Shown here: in pieces, positions 1 to 7,625 of the stretch
Layout: each line of letters begins with the position of its first letter
Numbering within the stretch: the first letter of the stretch is position 1
Assembly: GCA_035550055.1 (NCBI GenBank)
Contig: DASZRO010000059.1
Coordinates: 1-44,908 of the forward strand
Direction: 5' to 3'
From: Mycobacteriales bacterium
GTDB taxonomy: Bacteria > Actinomycetota > Actinomycetes > JAFAQI01
Length of the DNA stretch: 44,908 nucleotides
Notes under the pieces: model-generated
The model's input: the letters and a program-made list of their open reading frames with translations, nothing else
Databases searched by the model: none
Told to the model about the DNA's origin: nothing
Made by a program: the position numbers and the translations under genes

Positions 1-401
1 ATCGCGCCGCCGTACCCGTTGCGCAGATCCCACCAGTAGCTGCCGTCCCATTGCACGATCTCGCCGTACCCGCGATCGATCCGGATCCGCCAATGGTCAC
101 GCTGCCAGTACTGGCACTTGGCCGCGACGGAGAACCGCGCCGGCTCGGCGAGCGCGAACCGGATCGCGCCACCGTTGTCGACGGTGATGTCGCGCTTGTC
201 GTAGACGACGCACAGCGTGCGGCCGGCAAGGCCGGCCAGCGGCGGTGCGACGCCGTTGCCGTAGTAGTGAACCGTCGGGCAATGGAAGGTCGGCGGCCGG
301 TACGGCGCGAAGCTGGGCGGGTTCGCGCCGCTCGGGGTCGCGACCATCACGAGCGCCGTCGTCGCAAAGGCGGTCGAAAACATCCGCAGCAGGCGACGCA
401 C
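1..401 (-). CDS. Secreted protein of unknown function, 3' part outside window
   Basis: An open minus-strand frame enters the window from the left edge with no stop. From GTG at 401 it begins with two arginines and then a hydrophobic stretch (FATTALVMVATPSGA), which reads as a signal peptide. ATG at 383 is an alternative start. The exported part has composition typical of a real protein: Tyr/Trp-rich, with GGAIRFALAEPARFSV, a lone Cys in AAKCQYWQRDHW, and VQWDGSYWWDLRNGYGG near the edge. Competing frames here give Arg-rich nonsense. I recognise no family. No clear ribosome-binding site precedes either start, so the start is uncertain. The C-terminus is missing from the window. Confidence 0.6.
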   Translation of the reverse strand, partial: MRRLLRMFSTAFATTALVMVATPSGANPPSFAPYRPPTFHCPTVHYYGNGVAPPLAGLAGRTLCVVYDKRDITVDNGGAIRFALAEPARFSVAAKCQYWQRDHWRIRIDRGYGEIVQWDGSYWWDLRNGYGGA

Positions 402-541
402 CCGAAGACAGTTCGGCAGCGCGGACCTCACGCCTGCAGTGTCGCGTACAGCGAGCCGCGCCGCGGTCTGCGTCGCCGCCCCCGTTCCTGTCGTACGCAT
501 CCGGTTGGGTCTGCTGGGGGCAAGCCGCGAGGAGGCAACGC

Positions 542-1132
542 ATGTACGAGCCGGCAGAGGACGACGAGAGCACTGGACTGCTTCGCTATCTCGACCAGCA
601 GCTCGATGCGCTGCGCGCTTCGGTCTTCGGCCTCACCGAGGAGCAGAGCCGCGCGACGCCGTGTCGAAGCGCGCTGTCGTTGGCCGGCCTGCTCAAGCAC
701 GTCACTCACGGCATGAGGGGCGCAACGGCACGGCTCAACGGCACCGCGGCGGCTCCGGACGCTGACGCGATCGCGGCATACCTGGCGAGCTTCGCACCGC
801 TTCCCGAGGAGAGCACCGAGTCCCTCGTCGCGGACTTCGACGCAGCGCGCGCCGACTATTTGCGCGTGTTCCAGGTGGCTGACCCGGGTGCGACGGCGAT
901 CGAGCCGCCGGCGCCCTGGCACGGCCGCTTCGACGACCGCCCGATCCGGCTGCGCTACTTCCTCGTACATCAGATCGAGGAGATGGCGCGCCACGCCGGC
1001 CACGCGGACATCATCCGTGAGCAGCTCGACGGGACGTCGATCCCGGCGCTCGTGCTGACCGTCGAGGGTGCGCCGGCCAACGACTTCTTCCAGCCGTACT
1101 CGCCCGCTCCCGGCACGATCGGCGCGGCGTGA
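542..1132 (+). CDS. DinB/DUF664 family protein
   Basis: A 196-residue protein of the DinB-like four-helix-bundle superfamily, DUF664 branch. Many members are metal-dependent and some actinobacterial ones use mycothiol as cofactor. The helix-bundle histidines are visible: LLKHVTHGMRG near residue 58 and FLVHQIEEMARHAGHADIIRE near residues 140-160. The RHxGHxDIIRE signature is characteristic of this group. The ATG at 542 has a good ribosome-binding site (GAGGAGG about 7 nt upstream), which fixes the start even though the frame stays open upstream. It converges on the epimerase gene with only 7 nt between stops. Enzymatic activity cannot be deduced; thiol transfer or detoxification is an inference from the family. 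Confidence 0.8.
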   Translation: MYEPAEDDESTGLLRYLDQQLDALRASVFGLTEEQSRATPCRSALSLAGLLKHVTHGMRGATARLNGTAAAPDADAIAAYLASFAPLPEESTESLVADFDAARADYLRVFQVADPGATAIEPPAPWHGRFDDRPIRLRYFLVHQIEEMARHAGHADIIREQLDGTSIPALVLTVEGAPANDFFQPYSPAPGTIGAA

Positions 1133-1139
1133 ACGTTCC

Positions 1140-2171
1140 CTAGCGTGCGAGGTTGCCGGCCTGTCTGGCCGTCACACGCCCGGCGGCGTACAGGCCGCGG
1201 AGGGCATCGGTGAGCGTGTCGGTCGCGGGCCGGTAGCTGATGCCGAGGTCGTCATGGACGGCCGAGTCGTCGGTGTCCTTCGCGAGGGTGAGCAGCTGCA
1301 TCCCTTCCGCGGTGAACGGGCTGTTGAACGCAACCACCCGGCGCATCGCGTCCAGCGTTGCGCCGAGGCCGCGGTAGACGCTGCCGGGAGCGCGGACCGC
1401 GGGTATCCGTTTGCCGGTCGCTCGGCGAAACGTCGCGATGATCTCGGACATCGGTACGAGGGTGCCGCCCGCCATGTAGCGGCGAGGGCCGCGTCCCGGT
1501 GTCAGTGTCGCGACGAGCACCGCCGCGAGGTCGCGGACGTCGATGACGTTGATGCCACCCTCGGACAACACCAGGAAGCCGATCCGCAGAATCGAGGCGA
1601 ACCCTTCGGCGGCATCGCCACAGACGTTGCCCACGGGTGGCCCGATGACGCCTCCCGGGTACACGATCGTGACCGGCCGGCCTGCCGACTGCCGGTCGCG
1701 GGCAACCTGGTCGGCGAGGGCTTTGGAGCGGGTGTAGGGGTTGTCCGCCGCGGTCATGAGCGGTAAGTCGGCGGTGACGACCTCGACCGACGGGGTGAAG
1801 ACGGCGGCGATGCTCGACACGTGCACGATCGGGTCGCAGCCTTCGGCAACCGCGGCATCGATGACGATCCGGGTGCCGTCGACGTTGGTGTCGACGGATC
1901 GCTCCGCCTGCCGGCGATCCAAGGCTGCGACCACCGCCGCGGAGTGGATGACCGCGTCGACACCCTTGACGGCCCGCGCGACCGCATCGGCATCGGTCAT
2001 GTCGCCTTCGGCGACGTCGACTGTCGCCACGTCGACGCCCAGCGCACCGATCGTCGAAACCACCCGTTCAGGTCGGCGGGCCAGTACGCGCACCTCGTGG
2101 CCGGCGTCGAGCAGTGCCGCCACCGTGTGCGCGCCGACGAACCCCGTCCCGCCGGTGACGAGCACCTTCAC
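1140..2171 (-). CDS. NAD(P)-dependent epimerase/dehydratase (extended SDR)
   Basis: A 343-residue extended short-chain dehydrogenase. The N-terminal Rossmann motif GGTGFVGAH (residues 7-15) binds NAD(P). The substrate side shows VHVSSIAAVF with the catalytic serine and NPYTRSKALAD with the YxxxK pair, and VTIVYPGGVIGPP follows as in dihydroflavonol-reductase-like and 3-beta-HSD-like members. Such proteins reduce or oxidise carbonyl groups on varied small molecules, and the substrate is not evident. The start is GTG at 2171. A TAGACT -10 box ends 7 nt upstream, which argues for a leaderless transcript starting at this codon. It stands alone, converging with the DUF664 gene and divergent from the zinc-ribbon membrane protein. 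Confidence 0.85.
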   Translation of the reverse strand: MKVLVTGGTGFVGAHTVAALLDAGHEVRVLARRPERVVSTIGALGVDVATVDVAEGDMTDADAVARAVKGVDAVIHSAAVVAALDRRQAERSVDTNVDGTRIVIDAAVAEGCDPIVHVSSIAAVFTPSVEVVTADLPLMTAADNPYTRSKALADQVARDRQSAGRPVTIVYPGGVIGPPVGNVCGDAAEGFASILRIGFLVLSEGGINVIDVRDLAAVLVATLTPGRGPRRYMAGGTLVPMSEIIATFRRATGKRIPAVRAPGSVYRGLGATLDAMRRVVAFNSPFTAEGMQLLTLAKDTDDSAVHDDLGISYRPATDTLTDALRGLYAAGRVTARQAGNLAR

Positions 2172-2184
2172 CGCGCGAAGTCTA
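2172..2184 (-). promoter_or_regulatory. Leaderless-type -10 box for the epimerase gene
   Basis: On the minus strand TAGACT (2184-2179) matches TANNNT and is followed by exactly 7 nt and then the GTG start at 2171. No ribosome-binding site fits in that space. This suits transcription starting at the start codon, as is common in actinobacteria. Confidence 0.5.
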
Positions 2185-2270
2185 GGTGCGCGGTCTGCGC
2201 GAGGAGTCCGTCGGGCTGTGGTGATCGTTTCCGGTCAAGGCGACGTGAGGTCGTACCGATTGACCATCTG

Positions 2271-2948
2271 ATGGAGAACGTATGTCCGCAGTGCGGCGCC
2301 GGTCTCGCGGCGGGGGCGACAGTCTGCTCCTTCTGCGGCACGCGGGTCGAGCCGCCTGCTGCCGCGGTGACCTACGCCGAGCGTCCCGGTCTCAACGGGA
2401 TGGCCGTGGCGAGCTTCGCGCTGAGCCTGCTCTGGATCGTCGGGCTCGCCAGCGCGGTGGCCATCTACACCGGCTATCGCGCTCGCAACCAGATCAAGCA
2501 GACCGGTGAGCGGGGCAGCGGGTTGGCGACGGCCGGTCTGGTCATCGGGACGTTCGGCCTGATCACCGGGATTCTGATCGTGAGTCTCGGCACCATCTTC
2601 GGTGGCCAGGAGACGGCCCACGACACCGCGCGGGCGCGGGCGGACATCCTCACGGTCGCGGCGGCCGAGTCGCGGTACTACGACGTCCATCACAGCTATC
2701 CCGCTTCGACCGCTGACCTCGGCGTGGGCAGCGCGACGCTGGGCCTCAACGAGGTCATCAACGTCGCGTCCGGCCCGAGTGCGTTCTGCGTCGTCGGGAC
2801 CTACGGAGACGACGAGCCGTGGTTCCTCTATGACAGCAGCAACGACGGGGCCACCTTGAGCACCGAGAAGTTCGACACCGGGTTGGCTGCCGAGAACGCC
2901 TGCGTCGCCGGCAACGTCGGCGGCTTCGCGACGCTGGCCGCTCAGTAG
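2271..2948 (+). CDS. Zinc-ribbon membrane protein with pilin-like C-terminal domain
   Basis: A 225-residue protein with three parts. Residues about 5-22 form a zinc ribbon (CPQCGAGL...CSFCGTRV). Residues about 40-110 contain two hydrophobic segments flanking a YRARNQIKQTGERG loop, the pattern of DUF4190 membrane proteins. The C-terminal 110 residues (ARADILTVAAAESRYYDVHH, SYPASTADL, then a Cys-containing tail) resemble the mature part of type IV pilin/GspG-like proteins, where a helix is followed by a 'YY...SYP.S..DL' segment. The cytoplasmic zinc ribbon and probably external pilin-like domain suggest a membrane sensor or scaffold; this is inference. The ATG at 2271 directly precedes the ribbon. 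No strong ribosome-binding site is seen. It converges with the acyl-CoA synthetase gene. Confidence 0.75.
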   Translation: MENVCPQCGAGLAAGATVCSFCGTRVEPPAAAVTYAERPGLNGMAVASFALSLLWIVGLASAVAIYTGYRARNQIKQTGERGSGLATAGLVIGTFGLITGILIVSLGTIFGGQETAHDTARARADILTVAAAESRYYDVHHSYPASTADLGVGSATLGLNEVINVASGPSAFCVVGTYGDDEPWFLYDSSNDGATLSTEKFDTGLAAENACVAGNVGGFATLAAQ

Positions 2949-2956
2949 GTCCGGCG

Positions 2957-4477
2957 TCAGCTCGCGAACTGCTGCTTGCCGCTCCAGGTCCGGTCTCGCA
3001 GCACCCGGCGCAGCAGCTTGCCGGCCTGGTCGCGTGGGATCTCGTCGACCACGGTCACGGACCGGGGTCGCTTGTACGGCGCGAGGCGCTCGGTCGCGGT
3101 GGCGTCGAGGTTGCGCAGCACGGTGATCTCGTCCGCATCCGGCAGCAGCTGGACGAACACCGCCACGACTTCGCCTCGCTCGTCGTCGGGCGCGCCCACC
3201 GCGGCGAGGTCGGCGACGCCGGGTACGTCGCTGAGGGCCTGGTCGATCTCGGCGGGGTAGACGTTGACGCCGGCCGAAACGACGACTTCCGCCGCTCGCC
3301 CGCACAGGTAGAGGTAACCGTCGTCGTCGAGCCGGCCGATGTCGCCGACCGTGAACGCGTCGCCGACGTGTGCGTCTTCGGTCTTGGTGTCGTCGCCTTG
3401 GTAGTGGAACATTCGGCCCTTGCTCGGTGCGAAGTACACCGTGCCCTCGGTGCCGGGTGGCACGGCGTCGCCGTTGTCGTCGAGGATCTCGACGGCCATG
3501 CCGGGAAGTGGCCGACCGACGGTGCCAGGCCGGGTGCGCCATTCGTCGCGACGTACCACGGTCATCCCGCCTTCGGTGAAGCCGTAGTACTCCACGAGGA
3601 CGTCCCCGAGTACCTCGGCGATCGCCTCCTTGACGGGGATCGGGCACGGCTCGCCGCCGTGCAGCACCGTCCGCAGACCGGCCGGCCGCGCATCGCCTCG
3701 GACATCGGCGGGCAGCGCGAGGATCTGCCGGAACATCGTCGGCACCATGATCGTCGACGTCACGTCGTCGCGGCGCAGCTCGTCGAGGGCGAGGTGCGGA
3801 TCCCACTGCGGCATCACCCGCATCGTCGCGCCGCGCGCCATCGCGCCGAAGCCGAAGGTCTGTGGTGCGCCGTTGAACAGCCGCGAGCAGAACAGGTGTA
3901 CGCCGTCGCCGGGAAGCTCCAGCGCCTCGGCCCAGTAGGCGACGCCGGCCCAGCCGGTCGCGAACGGCGTGGTGCCCGAGCCGCGCATGACGACGCCCTT
4001 CGGGCGTCCCGTCGTGCCGGAGGTGTAGGGCATCTTGTAGCCGCAGCGGTCGTCGCCGAGCGGCTCGTCCGGCGCAGCGGCCAGCCAGGTCGAGTAATCC
4101 GCATCGTCGAGGTCGACACAGGGCAGGCCGCGTGAGTACGCCGCGGCGCGAGCTCCGTCGCGGTCGGTGACGACGACGGCGGTGCGCGCGTCGTCGAGGA
4201 CCGCGCCGACCTCGTCGGCGGTCCAGCCGGTCTTCAACGGCGTGTAGGCGCAGCCGGCCCGCCAGGCGCCGAGGAGCGCGACGACGAACTCGACGCGGTT
4301 GCTGACGCAGATCGCCACATGGGCGCCCGGGCGGGCACCGAGTGCCTCCAGGCCGTGACCGAAGCGGGTCGAGGCGTCTTCGAGCTCCCGCCAGCTCAGG
4401 CGCGTCGTACCGTCCTCGACCGCGATCCGCGAGTCGTCGGCGACCCCCGAGAGCTCGGCGAGGCTGGAGCGCCGCAT
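2957..4477 (-). CDS. Acyl-CoA synthetase (AMP-binding, FadD-like)
   Basis: A 506-residue ANL-superfamily adenylate-forming enzyme that activates a carboxylic acid to its CoA thioester through an acyl-AMP. Visible motifs are the P-loop YTSGTTGRPKGVV, EYYGFTEGG (core motif A5), GDIGRLDDDGYLYLCGR (A7/A8 with the hinge), GVNVYPAEID, and the C-terminal catalytic lysine in RDQAGKLLRRVL. It is the last gene of a minus-strand operon. Its ATG at 4477 shares the A of the preceding TGA stop (TGATG), so translation is probably coupled to the small acyl-CoA dehydrogenase. The frame is open further upstream, but that part overlaps the neighbour. The substrate is unknown; the partner dehydrogenases suggest a branched or polycyclic acid. 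Confidence 0.9.
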   Translation of the reverse strand: MRRSSLAELSGVADDSRIAVEDGTTRLSWRELEDASTRFGHGLEALGARPGAHVAICVSNRVEFVVALLGAWRAGCAYTPLKTGWTADEVGAVLDDARTAVVVTDRDGARAAAYSRGLPCVDLDDADYSTWLAAAPDEPLGDDRCGYKMPYTSGTTGRPKGVVMRGSGTTPFATGWAGVAYWAEALELPGDGVHLFCSRLFNGAPQTFGFGAMARGATMRVMPQWDPHLALDELRRDDVTSTIMVPTMFRQILALPADVRGDARPAGLRTVLHGGEPCPIPVKEAIAEVLGDVLVEYYGFTEGGMTVVRRDEWRTRPGTVGRPLPGMAVEILDDNGDAVPPGTEGTVYFAPSKGRMFHYQGDDTKTEDAHVGDAFTVGDIGRLDDDGYLYLCGRAAEVVVSAGVNVYPAEIDQALSDVPGVADLAAVGAPDDERGEVVAVFVQLLPDADEITVLRNLDATATERLAPYKRPRSVTVVDEIPRDQAGKLLRRVLRDRTWSGKQQFAS

Positions 4478-5388
4478 CACAGAAGGGTGGCGAGGTGGTC
4501 GGCGTGGTTGTCCGCGGTGCCGAACTCGGTGGCGTGCAGCCAGGTGCGCTTGAGCAGGAAGTGGACCGGCACCTCCCAGGTGAAGCCCATGCCGCCGTGC
4601 ACCTGGACGCACGACCTGGCGTTGCCGCACGCGGCCTCGTCGGCGAGCTGCTTGGCGCCTGACACCGCGCGTGCCGCGTCGCCGACCTCCGGGTCGTCGA
4701 GGGTGACGGCGGCGGCGTGCAGCGAGGCACGGGCGAGCTCGGTACGCACGAGCATGTCCGCGCACAGGTGCTTGACCGCCTGGAACGACCCGATCGGCCG
4801 GTCGAACTGCTCGCGGGTCTTCGCGTAGTCGACCGCCAGCTCGGTCATCCGCGCCGCCAGCCCCACCTGCAGCGCAGCGGTCAGCAGCGCGCCCTGCTGA
4901 GGCAGCGGCGGAGTCTGTCCGTCGTACGGCGACCCGTCGGGCACCGTCGACAGCTCGAACAACGGGCTGAGCGGGTCGATCGGCTCGGGGAGCGCGACGC
5001 CGGACGGCGCAGCCGCGATCGCTGCCGTGTCGCCATCGAGGACCAGCAGCGACCGTGCGACGTCGAGATGAGCCGCGAGCAGCGGTCGCCGATCAGCTTC
5101 GAGCACGGCGACCGGGGCCTCGACCACGCCCGAGACGCCGGCGGTCAGGAACGTCCCCACGAGCGGACCGGGGACGGCGGCCCGGCCGAGCTCCTCGAAC
5201 ACCATGACCGACTCGACGAAGCCCAGCCCGAGCTCGGTGCGCAGCGAGAACACGCCGGTCTCTTCCAGCGTCTTCCACACGGCCGCGTCGAATCCGGCGG
5301 GCAGCTTCTCCAACGGAAACGCGGAGTCGAGGACCTCGCGCACCCCGCGCTGCAGCCCGAGCTGGTCCTCGGTCGGCAGGAAGTACAT
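4477..5388 (-). CDS. Acyl-CoA dehydrogenase, small partner subunit
   Basis: A 303-residue acyl-CoA dehydrogenase-like protein, shorter than the usual 380-400. Its C-terminal half is typical: YAKTREQFDRPIGSFQAVKH, then QVHGGMGFTWEVPVHFLLKR. It lacks a glutamate both at the medium-chain-type site (YEGT, here GGMGFT) and in the helix-G 'ERG' position. In actinobacterial steroid degradation such short proteins pair with a full-length FadE to form heterotetramers with one FAD site per heterodimer. The adjacent upstream gene encodes the expected full-length partner. The ATG at 5388 lies at the very end of a 164-bp palindromic element that fills the gap between the two subunit genes. The stop overlaps the synthetase start. 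Confidence 0.85.
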   Translation of the reverse strand: MYFLPTEDQLGLQRGVREVLDSAFPLEKLPAGFDAAVWKTLEETGVFSLRTELGLGFVESVMVFEELGRAAVPGPLVGTFLTAGVSGVVEAPVAVLEADRRPLLAAHLDVARSLLVLDGDTAAIAAAPSGVALPEPIDPLSPLFELSTVPDGSPYDGQTPPLPQQGALLTAALQVGLAARMTELAVDYAKTREQFDRPIGSFQAVKHLCADMLVRTELARASLHAAAVTLDDPEVGDAARAVSGAKQLADEAACGNARSCVQVHGGMGFTWEVPVHFLLKRTWLHATEFGTADNHADHLATLL

Positions 5389-5551
5389 AGGTCGTCCCGC
5401 CCTATCCCTTGCCCTGCTGCGCGGCGCCCGGCATGCCCGCTCGCTTCGTTGTCGTCGTCGGCGGTAGCGCCGCTACCGCACTCCTCCTCCGCCTTGCGAG
5501 CGGCCATCCGGACACCGCTCGCGACGGCCAGGGACAGGGCGGCACGACCTA
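5388..5551. repeat. 164-bp nested inverted-repeat element filling the gap between two acyl-CoA dehydrogenase genes
   Basis: The whole intergenic gap is one nested palindrome. The ends, 5388-5408 (TAGGTCGTCCCGCCCTATCCC) and 5531-5551, are inverted repeats with 19 of 21 positions complementary, beginning and ending with TA. Inside, 5429-5445 pairs with 5497-5512 (CCGCTCGC against GCGAGCGG plus flanking matches). At the centre GCGGTAGCG (5461-5469) and CGCTACCGC (5471-5479) make a perfect 9-bp hairpin with a 1-nt loop. The right end overlaps the stop codon of the upstream gene and the left end touches the ATG of the downstream gene. It looks like a small non-autonomous (MITE-like) insertion or a long structured mRNA spacer. 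No transposase is present. Confidence 0.75.
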
Positions 5552-6733
5552 GCGCTCCTTCGGCAGGCCGAGGATGCGCTCGCCGATGATGTTGCGCTGG
5601 ATCTGCGAGGTGCCGGCGGCGATCGTGTAGGACAGCGAGTTCAGCCGTTCCGTCGTCCACTCGCCGACGGGCAGGCCGGCGATGTCGGTGCGCGACACGG
5701 CCGCCCGGTCGAGCACCCGCGCGCCGAGATCCATCAGCCGCTGTCGTGCCTCCGTGTAGCGCAGCTTCAGCACCGACGCGCTCACCCCCGGTACGCCGGA
5801 GCCCGCCTCCGTCACACCACGCTTGGTCAGCGCCCACAGCGCGTCGAACTCCGCCGCCATGTGGCCGATGTCGCGGCGCAGCCCGCGGTCCTCCCACGCG
5901 ACGCCGGCGGATGACGTGACCTTCTTGGCGATCGCCGCGAGATCGGTGACCAGCCGGACCGAGTCGACGATCTGGTCGACCCACGCGGTACCCCGCTCGA
6001 ACGACAGCGTGACCATCGTCACTCGCCACCCGTCGTTCTCCTCGCCGACCCGGTTGGCCACCGGGATCCGGACGTCATCGAAGAAGACCTCGGAGAACTC
6101 GCTCGATCCGAGCAACGTGTTGAGCGGGCGAACCGTGAGGCCGGGAGAGTCCATCGACATCATCAGCCAGCTGATGCCTTTGTGCTTGGGCGCATCCGGG
6201 TCGGTACGCACCAGCAGCTCGCAGTAGTCGGCGACCTCGGCGTGCGACGTCCAGATCTTGTGCCCGTTGACGACGTACTCGTCGCCGTCCCGTACCGCGC
6301 GCGTCCGCATCGACGCCAGGTCCGAGCCCGATCCCGGCTCACTGAAGCCCTGACACCAGATCTCCTCACCGGACAGGATCTTCGGCAGGTGGTCGGCGCG
6401 TTGCTCGGGCGTGCCCTCCGTGACGATCGTCGGACCGGCGTGGAGCAGCCCGACGAAGTTGACCCCGACGTACGGCGCGCCGGCGCGCTCGGTCTCCTCG
6501 AGAAAGATCAGGTGTTCGGTGGGTGTCGCGCCGCGTCCGCCGTACTCCGTCGGCCAGTTGATCCCGGCGTACCCGGCGTCGAACAGCAACCGTTGCCAGG
6601 CGGTGTCATAGCGGCGGCGGCCCGGCCAGTCCGTGTGATGCGGCTTGTCCCCGAGCGTCGGCAGCGTGCGCGCGAGCCAGTCGCGCAGCTCTTCTCGGAA
6701 GGCCCGCTCGGCGTCCGAGTCGCGCAGGTCCAC
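5549..6733 (-). CDS. Acyl-CoA dehydrogenase, full-length FAD-binding subunit (FadE-like)
   Basis: A 394-residue flavin dehydrogenase that introduces an alpha-beta double bond into an acyl-CoA. FAD- and substrate-binding segments are visible: WCQGFSEPGSGSDLASMRTR (residues 127-145), KIWTSHAEVADYCELLVRT, and AAGTSQIQRNIIGERILGLP at the C-terminus. The medium-chain-type base is absent (AAGTSQ instead of YEGT), but Glu246 in LSFERG lies in helix G, where isovaleryl-CoA and steroid side-chain dehydrogenases carry theirs. The start is GTG at 6733: a TAGTCT -10 box ends 7 nt upstream and a palindromic operator abuts it. The frame stays open to 6793, but that extension merely translates the operator (LTGRQ). 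First gene of the minus-strand operon. Confidence 0.9.
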   Translation of the reverse strand: MDLRDSDAERAFREELRDWLARTLPTLGDKPHHTDWPGRRRYDTAWQRLLFDAGYAGINWPTEYGGRGATPTEHLIFLEETERAGAPYVGVNFVGLLHAGPTIVTEGTPEQRADHLPKILSGEEIWCQGFSEPGSGSDLASMRTRAVRDGDEYVVNGHKIWTSHAEVADYCELLVRTDPDAPKHKGISWLMMSMDSPGLTVRPLNTLLGSSEFSEVFFDDVRIPVANRVGEENDGWRVTMVTLSFERGTAWVDQIVDSVRLVTDLAAIAKKVTSSAGVAWEDRGLRRDIGHMAAEFDALWALTKRGVTEAGSGVPGVSASVLKLRYTEARQRLMDLGARVLDRAAVSRTDIAGLPVGEWTTERLNSLSYTIAAGTSQIQRNIIGERILGLPKER

Positions 6734-6740
6734 GCGCGCA

Positions 6741-6765
6741 AGACTAATCTGACGCCCCGTCAGAT
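6741..6765. promoter_or_regulatory. TCTGACG-N3-CGTCAGA operator with -10 box, divergent dehydrogenase/SDR promoter
   Basis: ATCTGACG-CCC-CGTCAGAT (6747-6765) is a perfect palindrome with 8-bp arms. On the minus strand the -10 box TAGTCT (6746-6741) touches it directly, followed by 7 nt and the GTG at 6733. Its centre lies 23 nt from that start. The divergent SDR gene starts 76 nt to the right, so one site may control both operons. The same palindrome recurs at 11905, 27026, 29316, 29370 and, degenerate, at 33475. Confidence 0.8.
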
Positions 6766-6776
6766 CTCTTACGAAG

Positions 6777-6809
6777 TCGCTCGATTTGCTCACGACTCCG
6801 CGGGGGCCC
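6777..6809 (+). repeat. 33-bp dispersed repeat, copy 1
   Basis: This copy matches 10068-10100 at 28 of 33 positions. The right half (GCTCACGA, one variable base, TCCGCGGGGGCCC) is otherwise identical. It lies between the operator and the SDR start. Confidence 0.55.
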
Positions 6810-6840
6810 GACGAGCAAGGTCGAAGACGAGGGTGGTGGC

Positions 6841-7599
6841 GTGGGCAGGCTGGACGACAAGGTCGTGATCGTGACCGGCGCCGGTCAGGGCATCGGCGAG
6901 GGGATCGCGCTCGCTGCCGCCGCCGAAGGCGCGAAGATCGTCGCCGCCGGGCGGACGTTGGAGAAGGTCGAGCGCACGATCGCGACGATCGTCGGGCGGG
7001 GTGGCGAAGGCCTCGCGTTGCGCTGTGACGTCCGCCGCCAGGACGAGATCGGCGCCGCGGTCGCGGCCACGCTCGACCGGTTCGGTCGCATCGACGGTCT
7101 GGTCAACAACGCCCAGATGGTCTCGCTCGGTCCGGTGCTCGAGATCACCGAGGCCGACGCCCGCCGCACCTGGGAGAGCGGCTTCCTCGGCTCGCTGTGG
7201 TTCATGCAGGCCGCGCACCCCGCTCTGGTGCAGAGCAAGGGCTCGGTCGTCAATCTCGGCACCGGGTCCGCGTTGCGCAACGACCTCCCCGGGTTCGCGC
7301 TGTACGCCGGCACCAAGGAGATGATCCGCACCCTGTCGCGGATGGCCGCGCTCGAGTGGGGCAAGGACGGCATCCGTGTCAACGCGATGATCCCGAACGG
7401 GATGTCGCCAGGTCTCGAGATGTGGTCGCAGTTCGCTCCGGAGGAGTACGCGAACTTCGTCGACACCATCCCGCTCGGCCGGGTCGGCCGCCTCGAGGAG
7501 GACGTCGGGCGCGCCGTCGCGTTCCTGCTCAGCGAGGACGCGGCGTACGTCACCGGCTCGACCCTGATGGTCGACGGCGGTCAGGCTTATCTCCGATAG
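6841..7599 (+). CDS. Short-chain dehydrogenase/reductase (SDR)
   Basis: A 252-residue classical SDR, probably oxidising a 3-hydroxyacyl-CoA or another hydroxyl of the pathway intermediate with NAD(P). The cofactor motif TGAGQGIG is at residues 13-20. The usual NNAG is NNAQ here, the catalytic lysine is in YAGTKEM, and the C-terminal YVTGSTLMVDGG is standard. The catalytic serine falls in LGTGSAL. The GTG start at 6841 follows a purine-rich GAGGGTGGTGGC tract, a plausible ribosome-binding site. It is the first gene of a plus-strand operon with the next SDR 26 nt downstream. It is divergent from the acyl-CoA dehydrogenase, with a shared operator between. Confidence 0.9.
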   Translation: MGRLDDKVVIVTGAGQGIGEGIALAAAAEGAKIVAAGRTLEKVERTIATIVGRGGEGLALRCDVRRQDEIGAAVAATLDRFGRIDGLVNNAQMVSLGPVLEITEADARRTWESGFLGSLWFMQAAHPALVQSKGSVVNLGTGSALRNDLPGFALYAGTKEMIRTLSRMAALEWGKDGIRVNAMIPNGMSPGLEMWSQFAPEEYANFVDTIPLGRVGRLEEDVGRAVAFLLSEDAAYVTGSTLMVDGGQAYLR

Positions 7600-7625
7600 C
7601 TCAGACGGACAGAGAGGCAACACCT

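Noticed and set aside
2235-4730. Long minus-strand open frame (about 830 codons) overlapping the acyl-CoA synthetase
   Set aside because: It is the GC-rich shadow of the real synthetase frame and the zinc-ribbon gene: Arg/Pro-rich, no domain, and it overlaps recognised genes on both strands.
5403-5507. 34-codon minus-strand frame inside the palindromic element
   Set aside because: It has no ribosome-binding site, is made entirely of repeat sequence, and pairs with itself; no evidence of a peptide.
5388-5551. Intact insertion sequence
   Set aside because: It is too short to encode a transposase and no target duplication beyond TA is evident; described only as MITE-like.
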